Made by a program: the position numbers and the translations under genes. DNA of 64,000 nt, from assembly GCF_000321225.1 (NCBI RefSeq), contig NW_004450478.1, positions 753,720-817,719 on the forward strand, given 5' to 3'. Below are positions 34,495 through 46,124 of this stretch, in pieces (the first letter of the stretch is position 1; every line of letters starts with the position of its first letter). A model generated the notes under the pieces. It saw only the letters and a program-made list of their open reading frames with translations, did no database searches and was not told the origin of the DNA. This DNA comes from Odobenus rosmarus divergens (lineage: Eukaryota > Chordata > Mammalia > Carnivora > Odobenidae).

Positions 34495-35599
34495 GGAGTA
34501 ATCCAGATATAAGGCATATAAATGACCTTGATAGCAAGACATGGTTTTTCTGTGTCTTTTTCTTTTTTAATTTACTTCTTTCCTTCCCTTCATTGGCAAC
34601 AGTAGTATGGGGATTGCCATTTCATAGTAAAACTTCACTCAAGTTACTGCATTAGAAGCACAATTTAATTACTACATTCATGTTAATCATGAGTTTTGTT
34701 TTGTTTTATTTGGCTCAAATACTTAAATTTAGGGAAGCACTAAGAAGCAATATCACAACTAATATCTTAAAGAAGTAAACATATCCTAATGTAAAAACTC
34801 AAAACTCTACATCCTAGTTATTTTTTTTACATCCTAGTTATTTTTTGCTTAACCCTATTGTTTAAGGTGGGATATATATATAGTTACAGTTTTTTTATTT
34901 TTTTTTTAATCCCCCTTCTCATTTATTTGTCATGAGAAGTATTCAATCAGAAGTCATCAAACCCCTTGTTAAGAATATTATATAATTTATGTAAGCAGAG
35001 GATGGGTAACTATATTGGATTATAGCTATAGACATTTCCAAATCTGAAAGTGTGTGATTCTGTGAATAATCACCCTGCTTTCCCACTATAATCTCCCACT
35101 GAGATTCCCCTAAATTGTCTATATTATCTTCTGTGATGAAAGTGCCACCTCCTTTTATTTCTTCCTTGCAGTCATATATGGCTTAAATTGAGCTCTTTCC
35201 AAGTCCCTTGACACATTCTGTCTTTGAAGGCCGGTTCCATATTTGGTAGAAATGTATTTTTTTCTTATAGCTTATCAACATACAGATATACCTAGTGGCA
35301 ATAATATTAATGTTAGAAATGGATAATTACACAATCCATTTAGATTCTAAATTTTGATCAAGTCAACACAATCCTTCTTCATGTAGAGATAGTTATTCCA
35401 GTTCTCTTTGAGTTAAGTACTTTTCTGAAACATTAAGTTGTGCTAATGGTAGATGGCAGGCAGGATGAGGGAAAAAAAGTATAGAGATACACCCAGTGCA
35501 TAAGTATCAGCTAGGACACTTGTTAAAATCTCCAAGTGGAGGCAGGGGTGGGGTTGATAAGGGTGTACAGATCTCATGTATGTATATTTGAATGTATGT
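34495..35599. other. Unassigned stretch downstream of the NONO retrocopy
   Basis: Contains a 20-bp near-perfect tandem repeat (TACATCCTAGTTATTTTTT at 34808-34827 and 34828-34846) and T-rich runs near 34890. No gene. Confidence 0.5.
34808..34846. repeat. Two-copy 20-bp tandem repeat
   Basis: TACATCCTAGTTATTTTTTT is followed immediately by the same unit minus one T. A local duplication across a T run. Confidence 0.9.
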
Positions 35600-37790
35600 G
35601 TGTATAATTAACATACTGTGTTGTTATATTAGTCTCAGGTGTCCAATGTAATGATTTAACAATTCTATATATTTCTCAATGTTCAATCAAGGTAAGTGTA
35701 CTCTTCAGCCCCTTTGTCTGTTTCACCAATCCCCTCACCTCCTTTTCTTCTGGCAACCAACCATTTGTTCTTTATATTTAAGAGTCTGGTTTTTTGTTTG
35801 TCTCTTTCTTTTTGTTTGTTTTGTTTCTTAAATTCCACATATTAGTGAAATTATATGGCATTTGTCTTCCTCTGACTGACTTATTTCACTTAGCATTATA
35901 CCTTCTAGGTCTATCCATGTTGTTGCAAATGGAAAGATTACATTCTTTTTATTTTTTTATGTCTGAGTAATATTCCATCATATCCGTGTATCAGTCTGTA
36001 TGCATTTATGTGTGGATGGACACTGGGCTGCTTCCATATCTTGGCTATTGTAAATAATGCTGCAATAAATATAGGGATGCATATGTCTTTTCAAATTAGT
36101 GTTTTCACTTTTTGGGGGGTAAATATCCAGTAGTGGGACAGCTGAATCATATAGTATTTCTATTTTTTAATTTTTTGAGGAATTTCTATTCTGTTTTCCA
36201 CAGTGGCTGTACCAACTTGCATTCCTACCAATAGTGGACAAGGGTTCCTTTTTCTCCACATCCTCACCAATACTTGTTATTTCTTGTGTTTTTTATTTTA
36301 ACCATTCTGACAGGTGTGAGGTGATATCTCACGTGGTTTTGATTTGCATTTCCCTGATGATGAGTGATGTTGAGCAGCTTTTCATATGCCTCTTACCCAT
36401 CTATGTCCTCTTTGGAAAAATACCTGTTCAGGTCCTCTGCCCATTTTTTAATCAGATTATTTATTATTTTTTTCTCATGTTGAGTTGTATAAGTTCCCTA
36501 TATATTTTGGATTTTAACCCCTAATTGGATATATCATATGCAGATATCTTCTCCAGTCAGTAGGTTCCCTTTTTGTTTTGTTGATAGTTCCCTTTGCTGT
36601 GCAAAAGATTTTTGTTTTGGTGTAGTACCAATAGTTTGATTTTGCTTTTGTTTCTTTTGCCTGAGGAGACAGATCTAGAAAAATGTTTCTATGGCCAATG
36701 TCAAAGAAATTACTGCCTATGTTTTCTTCTAGGAGTTTTATGGTTTTAGCTGTCACATTTAGGTCCTTAATCCATTTTCAGTTTATTGTGTGTATGGTTT
36801 AAGACAACGGTCCAGTTTCATTCTTTTGCATGTAGCTGTCCAGTTTTCCCAGGACCATCTATTGAAGAGACTGTCTTTTCCACATTGTATATTCTTGCCT
36901 CCTCTGTCAAAGCTTAACTGACCACATAATTATGGGTTTATTTCTGGGCTCTCTATTCTGTGCTTTTGATCTATATGTCTGTTTTTGTGCCAGTACCATA
37001 CTGTTTTGATTATTACAGCTTTGTAGTATATCTTGAAATCTGGGATTGTGATACCTCCAGCTTTGTTCTTCTTTCTCAAGATTACTTTGGCTATCCTTGG
37101 GGTCTTTTGTGTTTCCGTAAAAATTTTAAGATTATTTGTTCTAGTCCTGTGAAAAATGTCATTGGTATTTTGGTAGGAATTGCATTAAATCTGTAGATTG
37201 CTTTGAGTGGTATGGACATTTTTAACAATATTGGTTCTTTCAACCCATGAGCATGGAGTTTCATCCCAATTTGTTTGTGTCATCTTCAATTTCTTTCATC
37301 AGTTTTATAGTTTTTGGAGTACAGGTCTTTCACCACCTTGGTTGAATTTTTTCCTAGGTATTTTGTTATTTTTGGTGCAATTCTAAGTGGGATTGTTTTC
37401 TTAATTTCTCTTTCTGCTACTTAATTATTAGCATATAGAAATGCAGCAGAATTCTGTGTATTAATTTTGTAATCTGTGACTTTACTGAATTCATTTATCA
37501 GTTCTAGTAATTTTTGGTAGATTCGTCACGGTTTTCTAAATACAGTATTATGCCATCTGCAAATAGTGAAAGTTTTACTTCTTCCTTACCAAACTGGATG
37601 CCTTTAATTCCTTTTCTTTTCTTTCTTTTTTTTTTTTTTTTGTCTGATTGCTGTGGCTAAGACTTCCAGTACTATGTTGAATAAAAGTGGTGAGGTGGAC
37701 ATCCTTGTTTTTTCCTGATTCTAGAGGATAAGTTTTTCATCATTGAGTATGATGTTAGCTGTTGAGGTATTTTTTTTTAAATGGTCTGTA
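35600..37790 (-). mobile_element. 5'-truncated L1 LINE, antisense
   Basis: About 2.2 kb is the antisense of an L1 3' half. The 3'UTR lies at low coordinates (TAATTAACATACTGTG to about 36060). Above it comes antisense ORF2, recognisable from TGGCTGTACCAACTTGCATTCC, TTTGCTGTGCAAAAG, GTTTTCTTCTAGGAGTTTTATGG and CCAGTACCATACTGTTTTGATTA. It ends inside the reverse transcriptase region near 37790 (CCATCTGCAAATAGTGAAAG is in the RT part). No frame stays open, so it is inactive. A T-rich insertion (about 37610-37640) interrupts it. Many substitutions and no visible TSD indicate an old copy, probably L1M class. Confidence 0.92.
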
Positions 37791-38394
37791 TTTTTTCAAA
37801 GGATCACTAGGTAATGTGAACGAATACTAAAATTAAAATAAACACTGGTTCAAGAAGTTATTTTGTCTCCAGTAATGATTTGTTGATAACCCCAAACACT
37901 GTGTCCCCACTTGAAATGAAAAGATTGACCATGCAGTGTGAGTATTTAGTTAGCATTTGGTTGGACCTGCTTTTTTTCTCTTTGTGGAACTTATATGTGG
38001 AAAACAGAAAAAATAATAGATGTCCCTTATACCTTACACATATTTATACTTATCACACTGCAGAATATGACCCACATCTTTAAAATATTATATTTTAGTT
38101 TTGAAACAAGAATAACCATATAATATTATTTTCTTTCACCTGGAAAACCAACAGCAGTTCTTTCATTTATTTAACTTTTGCATATAGGTGACTTAAAACA
38201 TGAAGGATATTGTGAATGAGTTTTCATGCAGGAAGCAATTTTTATAATTTAATTTGATGTTATTTTTAAATCTATTCAAGCAGAGATTATCATACCTAAT
38301 GTGTATATGACATAAAATATTAGAATCTAGCAAAGACTCCATTTAGTGAGGCTCTATCAGCTTAGAGTATACAGGAAAGCAGCAGTATAGACTA
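37791..38394. other. Unassigned stretch
   Basis: No assigned repeat or gene. A 67-codon frame (37880-38083) has no support. Confidence 0.45.
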
Positions 38395-38530
38395 CTAGGA
38401 AGAACACTGCAATAAGAGTCAGTAGACCTGTTGAGAAGTTGTTTTTTTAAATGTCTTTCACTTTTGTTCCTCTATCAGTAAACATTGTCAGGTTGGAATA
38501 GATTACTGGTAAACTCCCTTCCCATTCTAA
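38395..38530 (+). mobile_element. MIR-like fragment
   Basis: GAACACTGCAATAAGAGTCAGTAGACCTG is followed by CTATCAGTAAACATTGTCAGG and CTGGTAAACTCCCTTCC. This resembles a decayed MIR (the 'ggagtcagacagacctgg' and 'tcatctgtaaaatg' modules). Confidence 0.4.
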
Positions 38531-39744
38531 AATTGTATTTCCATAACTTCTGTTTTCCAAGAAACTAATATGCACGTGTGTATAAAAGTACATTTAAGCA
38601 AGCATATGTGTATAAAATATATATATAATGGCAAAACAAGAACGCAAGTATAGGAGGTCTTTGGAAGAAAAGTACTCAATAAGAATCAGTTTACAGAAAT
38701 TTTAATGAGGTGTGTTTGTTGTTTTGAAAACAGAGTTTTCCTATTTTCTAACATAGTATCAAGAACTTGCTCCTTCTGAGAAATGATTCTAAGACACTCT
38801 GTTCTTTTGAAGTTTTTAAAAGTTTTTATTGAGCCGCACAGAATAAAGTCTATTTGAACATGATAAGCTGACATGGTGAATCAGAAATGTCAAGCTGTTT
38901 TACATTTCAGAGTCTCACAGTAATAAAAATTGTCCTTTAATCCATTAAATATAATATCTTTACACAAGAGAATTCTGAAAGGAAGATCTTTAGAAATTTG
39001 AAGAGTTTAATGATATTACTGAGTACTTACAGTTGTTATTCATGATTTCTGTGTTGTATTTAGGCATCCTAATTATGAATATTTCATTGTCTCCTATAAT
39101 TTTATAACTTCTTTTAAATTTATTTGTATCACAGTGTGCTATGCTGAGCAGAAGCCCAAAGCATAATTAAAATATGAAATACTTCCACAATTCAGACATG
39201 GTGTTTAGGTTTTCTTTTTTTTTCAGTACCTCTTTCAGCTCACCTACTAGTAGAAAGTACAGTGATTTTTCTAAGTGATGTAGTTAGTCTTTGTCTGAAT
39301 TATTTTGGGAGGGAAACTTTTCGAAGGCTTTGTTTAATCTAAATTATGTCCATTCTTTTATTCTTGTTTTCACCTTTCTAATGTGAGGTGGATTTATTAG
39401 AACATAGTATAATGGTGTTTTGAAGTTACCTATGGAATTCTCTACCTCAGATTATCATGAATTATATTTCTCTAGGTCAGGTATATCTTGCTGGTACTAT
39501 TTTTTCAACCTCATTGTTTTATCATGAGAAAACTTATAAAATAATTTCAATTTCAAAATGAGTGAGTGTTTTTCATGTTCTTTTGAGGTCTGTCTTTATA
39601 CAGACTCTTAATAAAGCTTTAAACCTGACTTCAGTTGAATAAATATTTTTTAAATTATCATTTATTATAGTAGTCATTTGGTTTATTCAGTAGACATCTA
39701 TTTAAATTCACTAAAGGTTTTCTATACAGAATAGAATATGGTGA
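38531..39744. other. Unassigned AT-rich stretch
   Basis: Contains a short (TA)n at 38618-38629. No gene or assigned repeat. Confidence 0.45.
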
Positions 39745-39890
39745 AGGGCGCTAATCTAGTAAGCAAGAAAACTGGTTTCTGATTCTAACATCGCTATTTT
39801 CCTTAATTGCTATGTAATCTTAGGCAACATTAAATAACCTTGACTTTTGATTTTCTCACCACAAACCATGTAAAAGGTTCCCTGTTACTG
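39745..39890 (+). mobile_element. MIR fragment
   Basis: AAACTGGTTTCTGATTCTAACATCGC, then TTGCTATGTAATCTTAGGCAACATTAAATAACCTTGAC and TTTTCTCACC. These match 'gggttcaaatcc...', 'ctgtgtgaccttgggcaagttacttaacctctctg' and 'tttcctcatc' of MIR in order. Confidence 0.6.
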
Positions 39891-40169
39891 CAGTATTCAA
39901 GAAAAGACCAGAAAATTAATATGGGAAAACATGCAGAAGAAATATAAACATTACATGCATGATTGGATTATATAACCTTTAAGGTTCTTTACAATTTTAA
40001 GTCTATTGTTTTATATACAGAATTATGAATTATCCTTTACATGTGGACCATCGTATTTCAATTATCAAGGACAAATTTCCAGTTCTCTTTAGAGCTGGTG
40101 TGTGTGTGTACATAAGTATGCATGTGTGGGTTTGACCAAGCTTATACTATATTATTTTATACATTTATT

Positions 40170-41620
40170 ATTTTATATGTTTATTGAGCATTTATCACAT
40201 GTCCAGCACTGTTCTGGGCACTAGGGTTACATTAGGGGAACACACACACAAATTATTTAGATACCAGAAAGTGGTAAGTGCTAATAAAAACATAGAGCCG
40301 AAGAAAAGAAAAGGGAATTAGGTTGCATTTTTTACTTAGGTGGTCAGAGTTGACCTCATTGAGAAGGTGGCATCTGAGCAAAGACGAAATAGTTAAAGAA
40401 AATAAGCAAGCAGATATCTAAAGGACAACATTTCAAGAAGGAGTTATACTAGCACAAACCTATAAGGCATAAATATGCCTAGTAAGTTCACTGGATAGTA
40501 AAGTCAGGCAGTTGGAGGTGAATGAGTGAGGAAACAGATCAAAAAAGGAAGGGGAGGCTGATCTTGTAATCACCGTAGTGTCTTGTTGTGACTTGAGTTT
40601 TACTCTGAAAAGAGGAACTAGTAGACAGTTTGGAACAGAGGAAAGATGTGATCTAATTTAGATTTTACTCTGACTGTTGTGCTGAAAGAGTTTGCAGCTA
40701 GATGGAAGCAGGAATCAGTTAAATGATTACAATAATCATTGAAGTAATAATAATGGCTTGGTATCAAGGTAGTAGCAATGGAAATTCTGAAGATTGGGTT
40801 CTGACTATATTTTAAGCAATTACAACAGGAGTTCCAACAAATTTGATATGAATGTGAGAATAGAAAAATCTGGAATGAAGCCAAGAGTTTTGTTTCGGCA
40901 ACTGAAAGGATGGGACATCCATTTAAGTGAGAAATGGAAAAGACTCAGTAAAATAGGTTTGCAGGGACAAGGGGGATGAGAAGTTCAGTTTTACACATGT
41001 TGATTTGGAGATAACTATTTGACATCTCAGTGGATCTGTCAGGTAGGCAGTTGTATATATGAGTTTAAAGTTCGGAAGACACATCTGGGCAAGACATATA
41101 AATTTGGGTGATAATGAGCATATTGATGTTATTAAAGTTATGTGCTGATTGAGGTAACAGTGTAGTGGATGTAGACAGAGAAGAGGAAAGGATAAAGAAC
41201 TGAGATCTGGGAACTCCAGTGTTAAGAGGTCTGGAAGAGGAAGAGAAACCAACAGAAGAGATTGAGGTGGAAGAATAATGTTGTTAGAAGAGAAGCAAGA
41301 GTGTGGTATAATAGAAGCCACGTGAATAAAATATATCAAGCGCAATACCCTTGATGTTGATAAGTTTCAAGAACTGAAAAGTGACCATCAGATGTAGCAA
41401 TTTGGATGTAATTGGTGATCTTGATAAGAATAGTTTTGGTGTAATAATCAGGGGGAAAATCTGATTGGCAAAGATTATCGAAGAAGAGGAGAAATGGAAT
41501 TCTGTGTTACTGAGTATAGTCAAATATCTCAAGATATTTTGCTACAAAAGGGAAAAGATAATCAGAGTTATAGTTGTTAGGTGAAATGGGACTTAATGGA
41601 GGATTTTTTTAAGATGGGAA
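40170..41620 (-). mobile_element. L2 LINE with decayed reverse-transcriptase ORF, antisense
   Basis: From the 3' end at low coordinates: TTATTGAGCATTTATCACATGTCCAGCACTGTTCTGGGCAC, GGTGGTCAGAGTTGACCTCATTGAGAAGGTGGCATCTGAGC, TTTTACTCTGACTGTTGTGC and ATGGCTTGGTATCAAGGTAG. Then come the RT-coding modules, with AGAAGTTCAGTTTTACACATG and TTTGACATCTCAGTGG. A 140-codon minus-strand frame at 40923-41345 covers the palm-domain part of the L2 (CR1-like) RT. Where L2 would have its YADD catalytic motif, the translation is degraded (around 41115-41130). This is an ancient, dead element. It ends in a (TA)12 microsatellite and appears to continue beyond it. Confidence 0.85.
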
Positions 41621-41624
41621 AAGA

Positions 41625-41649
41625 ATATATATATATATATATATATATT
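41625..41649. repeat. (AT)n microsatellite
   Basis: About 12 AT units inside the L2 element. Confidence 0.95.
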
Positions 41650-42900
41650 TTGCTGGTGGTATTCATCTCTACTACATAAGAAAAAAAATAATGCAGCATT
41701 ATGTGGTTCTTGGATAGGTGATAGGAAATTGTATTTAGTGCACAAGGGAAGGTTTTAGGAAGGAGTAAATATCATTTATTTCCAGAAACCTGAGAGAGAT
41801 TTGGGTTCAGTTGTGGGTTGACATATGTGGCTCTGAGAGTTCCTGGAGATTCTTTCTAGTTGCTTTAATTTTCTCAGTGAAAAAAGAAGTAAAGTCATCA
41901 CATTGGAGTATTAGGATGGACATGTTGGAAATTTAAGAGGAAAGGAGAAAAGGGGCACCTGGGTGTCTCAGTTGGTTAAGCATCTGCCTTCAGCTGGGAT
42001 CATGGTCCTGGGTCCTGGGGTTCTGGGATTAAGCCCCATGTTGGGCTCCCCATTCAGCTCAGTGGGAAGTCTGTCCCTCCCTCCCCGCCCCCCCCAGCTC
42101 GTGCTCTTTCTCACACACTCTCACTCACTTTCTCAAATAAATGAAAAAAGTCTTTAAAGAAGAAAGGAGAAGGTATGAAATAGTCCTCCGGGATAGTAGA
42201 AAGTACATGAACTAGTGAAATATAGTTGATTGTGGGCAGGCTTAGGGGACCTCCAACAGTTTGTCAAATTGAATTTAAGGTGCAATTATTCAGAGCTATT
42301 GTGTATTTCTGCATGCATATTTAGCTGCCACATGCAGGTGCTGAAGAAGCAAAGAGTTAGATTTAAGCAGGATTGTAATTTTGCCTAGTAAAGGTAGTTG
42401 AGGGGCATTGAGATGTTTATAGTTCAACTGATTGATGGTCACAGTGGATTGTTTTTCAGTTGAGATACTAGAGCAAATGAGCTGAAAAGATAGGAGATGA
42501 TGATCAGAGAACTGGATGCATGAAACAGATTATGGAAATATGGGCCTTCCTTGTAATGAATAGGTCTAGAAATGACCAGGGCATTGATTGGTTAAAACAA
42601 CATGGATGACAAGATATTTAGAGGAAAGAAGAGCAAGCAATCAAAAGGCCAAATTTTAGGAAGGGTCACATATGTATATATTGAAATTATCTATAATTAA
42701 ATCAAGAGTTATGTTGGAAAGAGAGGCGGGAGCTAAAATACTTGAGAAACATGGAGGAGTTAATTGCAAGATCATCCAGTGACTGCAACAGTGAAGGTAA
42801 TGAACAATGTAATCTAATGACAATAGAGTAAATGCTATAATTTATAGGGAGCAGGGAAGAAAAAATGGTATAGAAACAATCCTAAGAATGAAAGTGGCCA
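41650..42900 (-). mobile_element. Probable 5' continuation of the antisense L2
   Basis: GGTTGACATATGTGG, CTTTAATTTTCTCAGTGAAAAAAGAAGTAAAGTCATCAC and, after the SINE at 41.95-42.16 kb, GGGATAGTAGAAAGTACATGAAC follow the antisense L2 order upstream of the RT core as I recall it. Beyond about 42250 the match is weak and the limit is a guess. Confidence 0.45.
41940..42171 (+). mobile_element. Carnivore SINE (SINEC type) inserted in L2
   Basis: The SINE body is about 41951-42161. The head GGGGCACCTGGGTGTCTCAG, TTAAGCATCTGCCTTCAGC and a C-rich body (CCCCGCCCCCCCC) precede the tail AAATAAATGAAAAAAGTC. A 10-bp TSD GAAAGGAGAA lies at 41940-41949 and 42162-42171. Confidence 0.92.
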
Positions 42901-43114
42901 TCTTCAATGTGACCACATTGATAAAAGGCAATCTCTTACATGATTTTTAAAACTTTCTTATAGCCAGCATAATGTAGAAACTCATTAAATAATAACTAAT
43001 TAACTTGAGTGTTGATATTAGGATAAAGAAGTAAAGTACTTCAAACAAAAGTGTCATAAAAAATATGTAGATTAGCAGTACTAGAGAGAGTTCTGTGTTA
43101 GAAAGAAAAAGTGT

Positions 43115-43305
43115 GAAAGAATAAGGCAGTTGTGAGTTCCAGTCACAGCTCTGCCATTTACGAGCTAAGTTCTTTATTAAGGTGTTTCATCTCTGCAATG
43201 GGGAGAAAAACTAGTACCTCACAGAGTCATTGTGAGGGGTAAGAACAGCAATTTTTGTAAAGCACCTGGCACAGAATAAGCATCTAATTAATGTTAGTTC
43301 CCTCC
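43115..43305 (+). mobile_element. MIR SINE
   Basis: GTTCCAGTCACAGCTCTGCCATTTACGAGCTAAGT, TTTCATCTCTGCAATGGGGA, TAGTACCTCACAGAGTCATTGTGAGG and AAAGCACCTGGCACAGAATAAGC cover MIR from the central core to the 3' end in the right order. Confidence 0.9.
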
Positions 43306-43552
43306 CTTTAAAGTAGAGATTCAAATACTGAACCATCTTTACAAGGTACCACAACAAAGATAGACGTCTGAGGAAATAATGTCTATTTCCATCACCACTG
43401 ATAAATGATTCATGAACTCATTCATACACCAACTGTGTGTTATTTCAGTGACTTGAAAATGTGCTTGTGGACTCTTAGTTGGTGTTTTTTTTTTTTTTTC
43501 AATTTCTGGCTTTATATCACTTATTATAACACATACTGGGAACAACAGTCAC

Positions 43553-43788
43553 AAAAAGAAAATCTGGACACACAAGGGCGCCTGGGTGGCTCTGTCATTA
43601 AACATCTGCCTTCGGTTCAGGTCATGATCCCAGGGTCCTGGGATTGAGCCCCACATCAGGCTCCCTGCTCTGCGGGAAGTCTGCTTCTCCCTCTCCCACT
43701 CCCCCTGCTTGTGTTCCCTCTCTCGCTGTCTCTCTCTCTGTCAAAAAATAAATAAAATCTTAAAAGAAAAAAAAAGAAAATCTGGACA
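43553..43788 (+). mobile_element. Carnivore SINE (SINEC type) with perfect 18-bp TSD
   Basis: The SINE body is about 43571-43770. The head GGGCGCCTGGGTGGCTCTG, B-box-like GGGATTGAGCCCCAC, body TCCCACTCCCCCTGCTTGTG and tail AAATAAATAAAATC are followed by A-rich sequence. The TSD AAAAAGAAAATCTGGACA is identical on both sides (43553-43570, 43771-43788). The undamaged TSD points to a fairly recent insertion. Confidence 0.97.
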
Positions 43789-43993
43789 TTATCATTTTCT
43801 TTTTAGTGAATCTAAAGCAAGCATTAATTTTTTCTTTTACTTTCTTAAGCATATAACTATTAAAAAATTAGAGTATTTCATGAATAGTGAAAGGCATATA
43901 ATTCAATGATAATATGACAAGTTGGAAAACGATATGTATTTTCTATTAAAATATACTGATGTTGAATGAATGTTATTAAACAATTATAGTTGG

Positions 43994-44219
43994 TTGTATA
44001 GAGAATTTTAAAGATTTATTTATTTGAGAGAGAGAGTGCACGCACGCACAAGCAGGATAGAGGAGCAGAGGGAGAGAACTCTTCAGACAGACTCCACACT
44101 GAGCACAGAGCCTGACGCAAGTCTCGATCCCACCACCTATGAGATCATGACCCGAGCCGAAACCAAGAGTCGGGCACTTAACCAACTGAGCCACACAGGC
44201 GCTCCGATTGTATAGAGAA
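43994..44219 (-). mobile_element. Carnivore SINE (SINEC type), antisense
   Basis: The body 44006-44207 read on the minus strand has a head GGAGCGCCTGTGTGGCTCAG, TTAAGTGCCCGACTCTTGG, a B-box region GGGATCGAGACTTGCG, then CAGGCTCTG...GTGGAGTCTG and (CT)n. The tail is AAATAAATAAATC. The 12-bp TSD TTGTATAGAGAA is perfect (43994-44005, 44208-44219). It belongs to a different subfamily from its + strand neighbours (CCCGACTCTTGG type). Confidence 0.95.
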
Positions 44220-44661
44220 CTTTAAAAAGCATTGAAATAAATTTCTGGTCTTTTATGATCAATGAGGGAAGTATAAAATGACCCAAGACAAACAAGGGGT
44301 GGAGGGAGGAGCTTTTTCCATAGAGTCATTGAAGCACCTAGGACTTCTGCCATTCCCTAGAATCTTATAGTCCTTATTGAATCCTCTTCATGTGGCCAGT
44401 AGAAGAGTACAAAGAAGGAGAGTGCATGAAGCATTTAAAAAGTTCTATAGGTCAGCCTCAAAGTGGTGAACATTATGTTTGCCTAGTTGCCACTGGCCAG
44501 AACTAGTCAGATGATCCACCTAGATACAAAGAGGCTGGGAAATGTGGTCTAAATGTGTGTCAAGGAGAATATGTGCTTACAGATGTACTAGTTGGTCCAT
44601 TCCAGAGTTGATGTGTTACTAGATGTTAAATTAGAAGGATAAACGCTGTAGTACTATAAAA
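44220..44661. other. Unassigned stretch between SINEs
   Basis: No assigned repeat or gene. Confidence 0.4.
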
Positions 44662-44899
44662 ATGTAGAAAATGGGGCGCCTGGGTGGCTCAGTTGGTTAA
44701 GCGACTGCCTTCGGCTCAGGTCATGATCCTGGAGTCCCAGGATCGAGTCCCACATCGGGCTCCTTGCTCAGCAGGGAGTCTGCTTCTCCCTCTGACCCTC
44801 CCCCCTCTCATGCTCTCTCTCTCTCATTCTTTCTCTCAAATAAATAAATAAAGAAAATATTAAAATAAATAAATAAATAGATAAATATGTAGAAAATGG
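44662..44899 (+). mobile_element. Carnivore SINE (SINEC type), low-divergence copy
   Basis: The SINE body is 44675-44886 and belongs to the GCGACTGCCTTCGGC / CCCTCTGACCCTC subfamily, like 25.0 and 45.8 kb. The tail has grown into an (AAAT)n / AATAAATAG microsatellite (44838-44886). The 13-bp TSD ATGTAGAAAATGG is perfect (44662-44674, 44887-44899). Confidence 0.97.
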
Positions 44900-45788
44900 A
44901 TGGATTAGTTTAAGCTATCTGGGTACTCACGAGGCAGATAATGTTTCACAGGAGGGATGGAGGGTACCATATGCCTTGCAAGACACAGAAAATTTGGTTG
45001 AGTATGTTTTTCAGGGAGTGAATAGCAGTGAGATTAGGGTGAGCTTGTAATACATTCCAACAGTGAAATTCATCTAAGTACTCAAATGTCTTGTCCAAGG
45101 AGTCACAGTTATCCTGAATCTACATCTAGATACAGGTCTAATAAATTCTGTGGTTTAAGATTGTTATGAAGGAAATCATATTTCCTGTTATCTTAATTAT
45201 ACCAACTAAAGTGTGCATATCTTATGTAGAAAGGGTCTTGACTAGATTGTCTTATTACTTTGAAAAATAGCTTAATTTAGCCACAGTTTAAGGAAAAATA
45301 GAATAACTAATATGACACACAAGTGGATATACATTAGAAAACAAATTATGGAGAACAGACTATACCGCCTACTCAAAACTGAACCAGACAACAAGTGTAT
45401 AGGAACAGATATTGCAATAATGCGAGCACAGCTGTTTAGGATTATGCTGAAATGTAGGAAACATTATTCATGGAACAAAGAAAGGAAACTAAAGAGAACA
45501 GCTTTAAAACAGCACCTTCATATTTAGCCTCGTATTGCATATTTTACATATTTTAATCATATCTCACTTTCTTCCAAAATAGACTTGAGGCAGTTTATAA
45601 CAAGATAATGTTATGATAGCGCAGACGCCAGGACGAGACAAGATGGGCTAGTGGTGGAATAATACCAGATTACTCATACTAGGTTACTAATGCTAGGGGG
45701 AAACTTGAATTTAGGACAAACATTTGGCATTTAGCTTCCTGGCACTCGAGTCAAAAAAGAAAAACAGAACTATGTTATAGTGCTTGGT
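44900..45788. other. Unassigned stretch
   Basis: No gene or assigned repeat. A 71-codon frame (45312-45527) is Lys/Arg-rich with no recognisable fold. Confidence 0.4.
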
Positions 45789-46012
45789 AAAATAATATAT
45801 TATTTAGGGCGCCTGGGTGGCTCAGCTGGTTAAGCGACTGCCTTCGACTCAGGTCATGATCCTGGAGTCCCAGGATAGAGTCCCACATCGGCCTCCCTGC
45901 TCAGCGGGGAGTCTGCTTCTCCCTCTGACCCTCTTCCCTCTCGTGCTCTCTATCTCTCATTCTCTCTCTCTCAAATAAATAAAATCTTAAAAAAAAATAA
46001 TATATTATTTAG
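45789..46012 (+). mobile_element. Carnivore SINE (SINEC type) with perfect 19-bp TSD
   Basis: The SINE body is 45808-45993, nearly the same sequence as the 25.0-kb copy. The TSD AAAATAATATATTATTTAG is identical on both sides (45789-45807, 45994-46012). It is one of the youngest-looking insertions in the window by TSD integrity. Confidence 0.98.
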
Positions 46013-46124
46013 TAAAAAGGAGCAGGTAGGCTTTTATTCTCCTATAGTCCTGATCTCTGAGAGGGACTTATTTCACAATTATTTAATAAGGCAGTTTTAT
46101 AAGAGATGGCTTCAGCAACATCCT

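Noticed and set aside
35500..35560. Possible second MER5A-like element (ACTTGTTAAAATCTCCAAG)
   Set aside because: Only one short module matches and no terminal repeat is visible.
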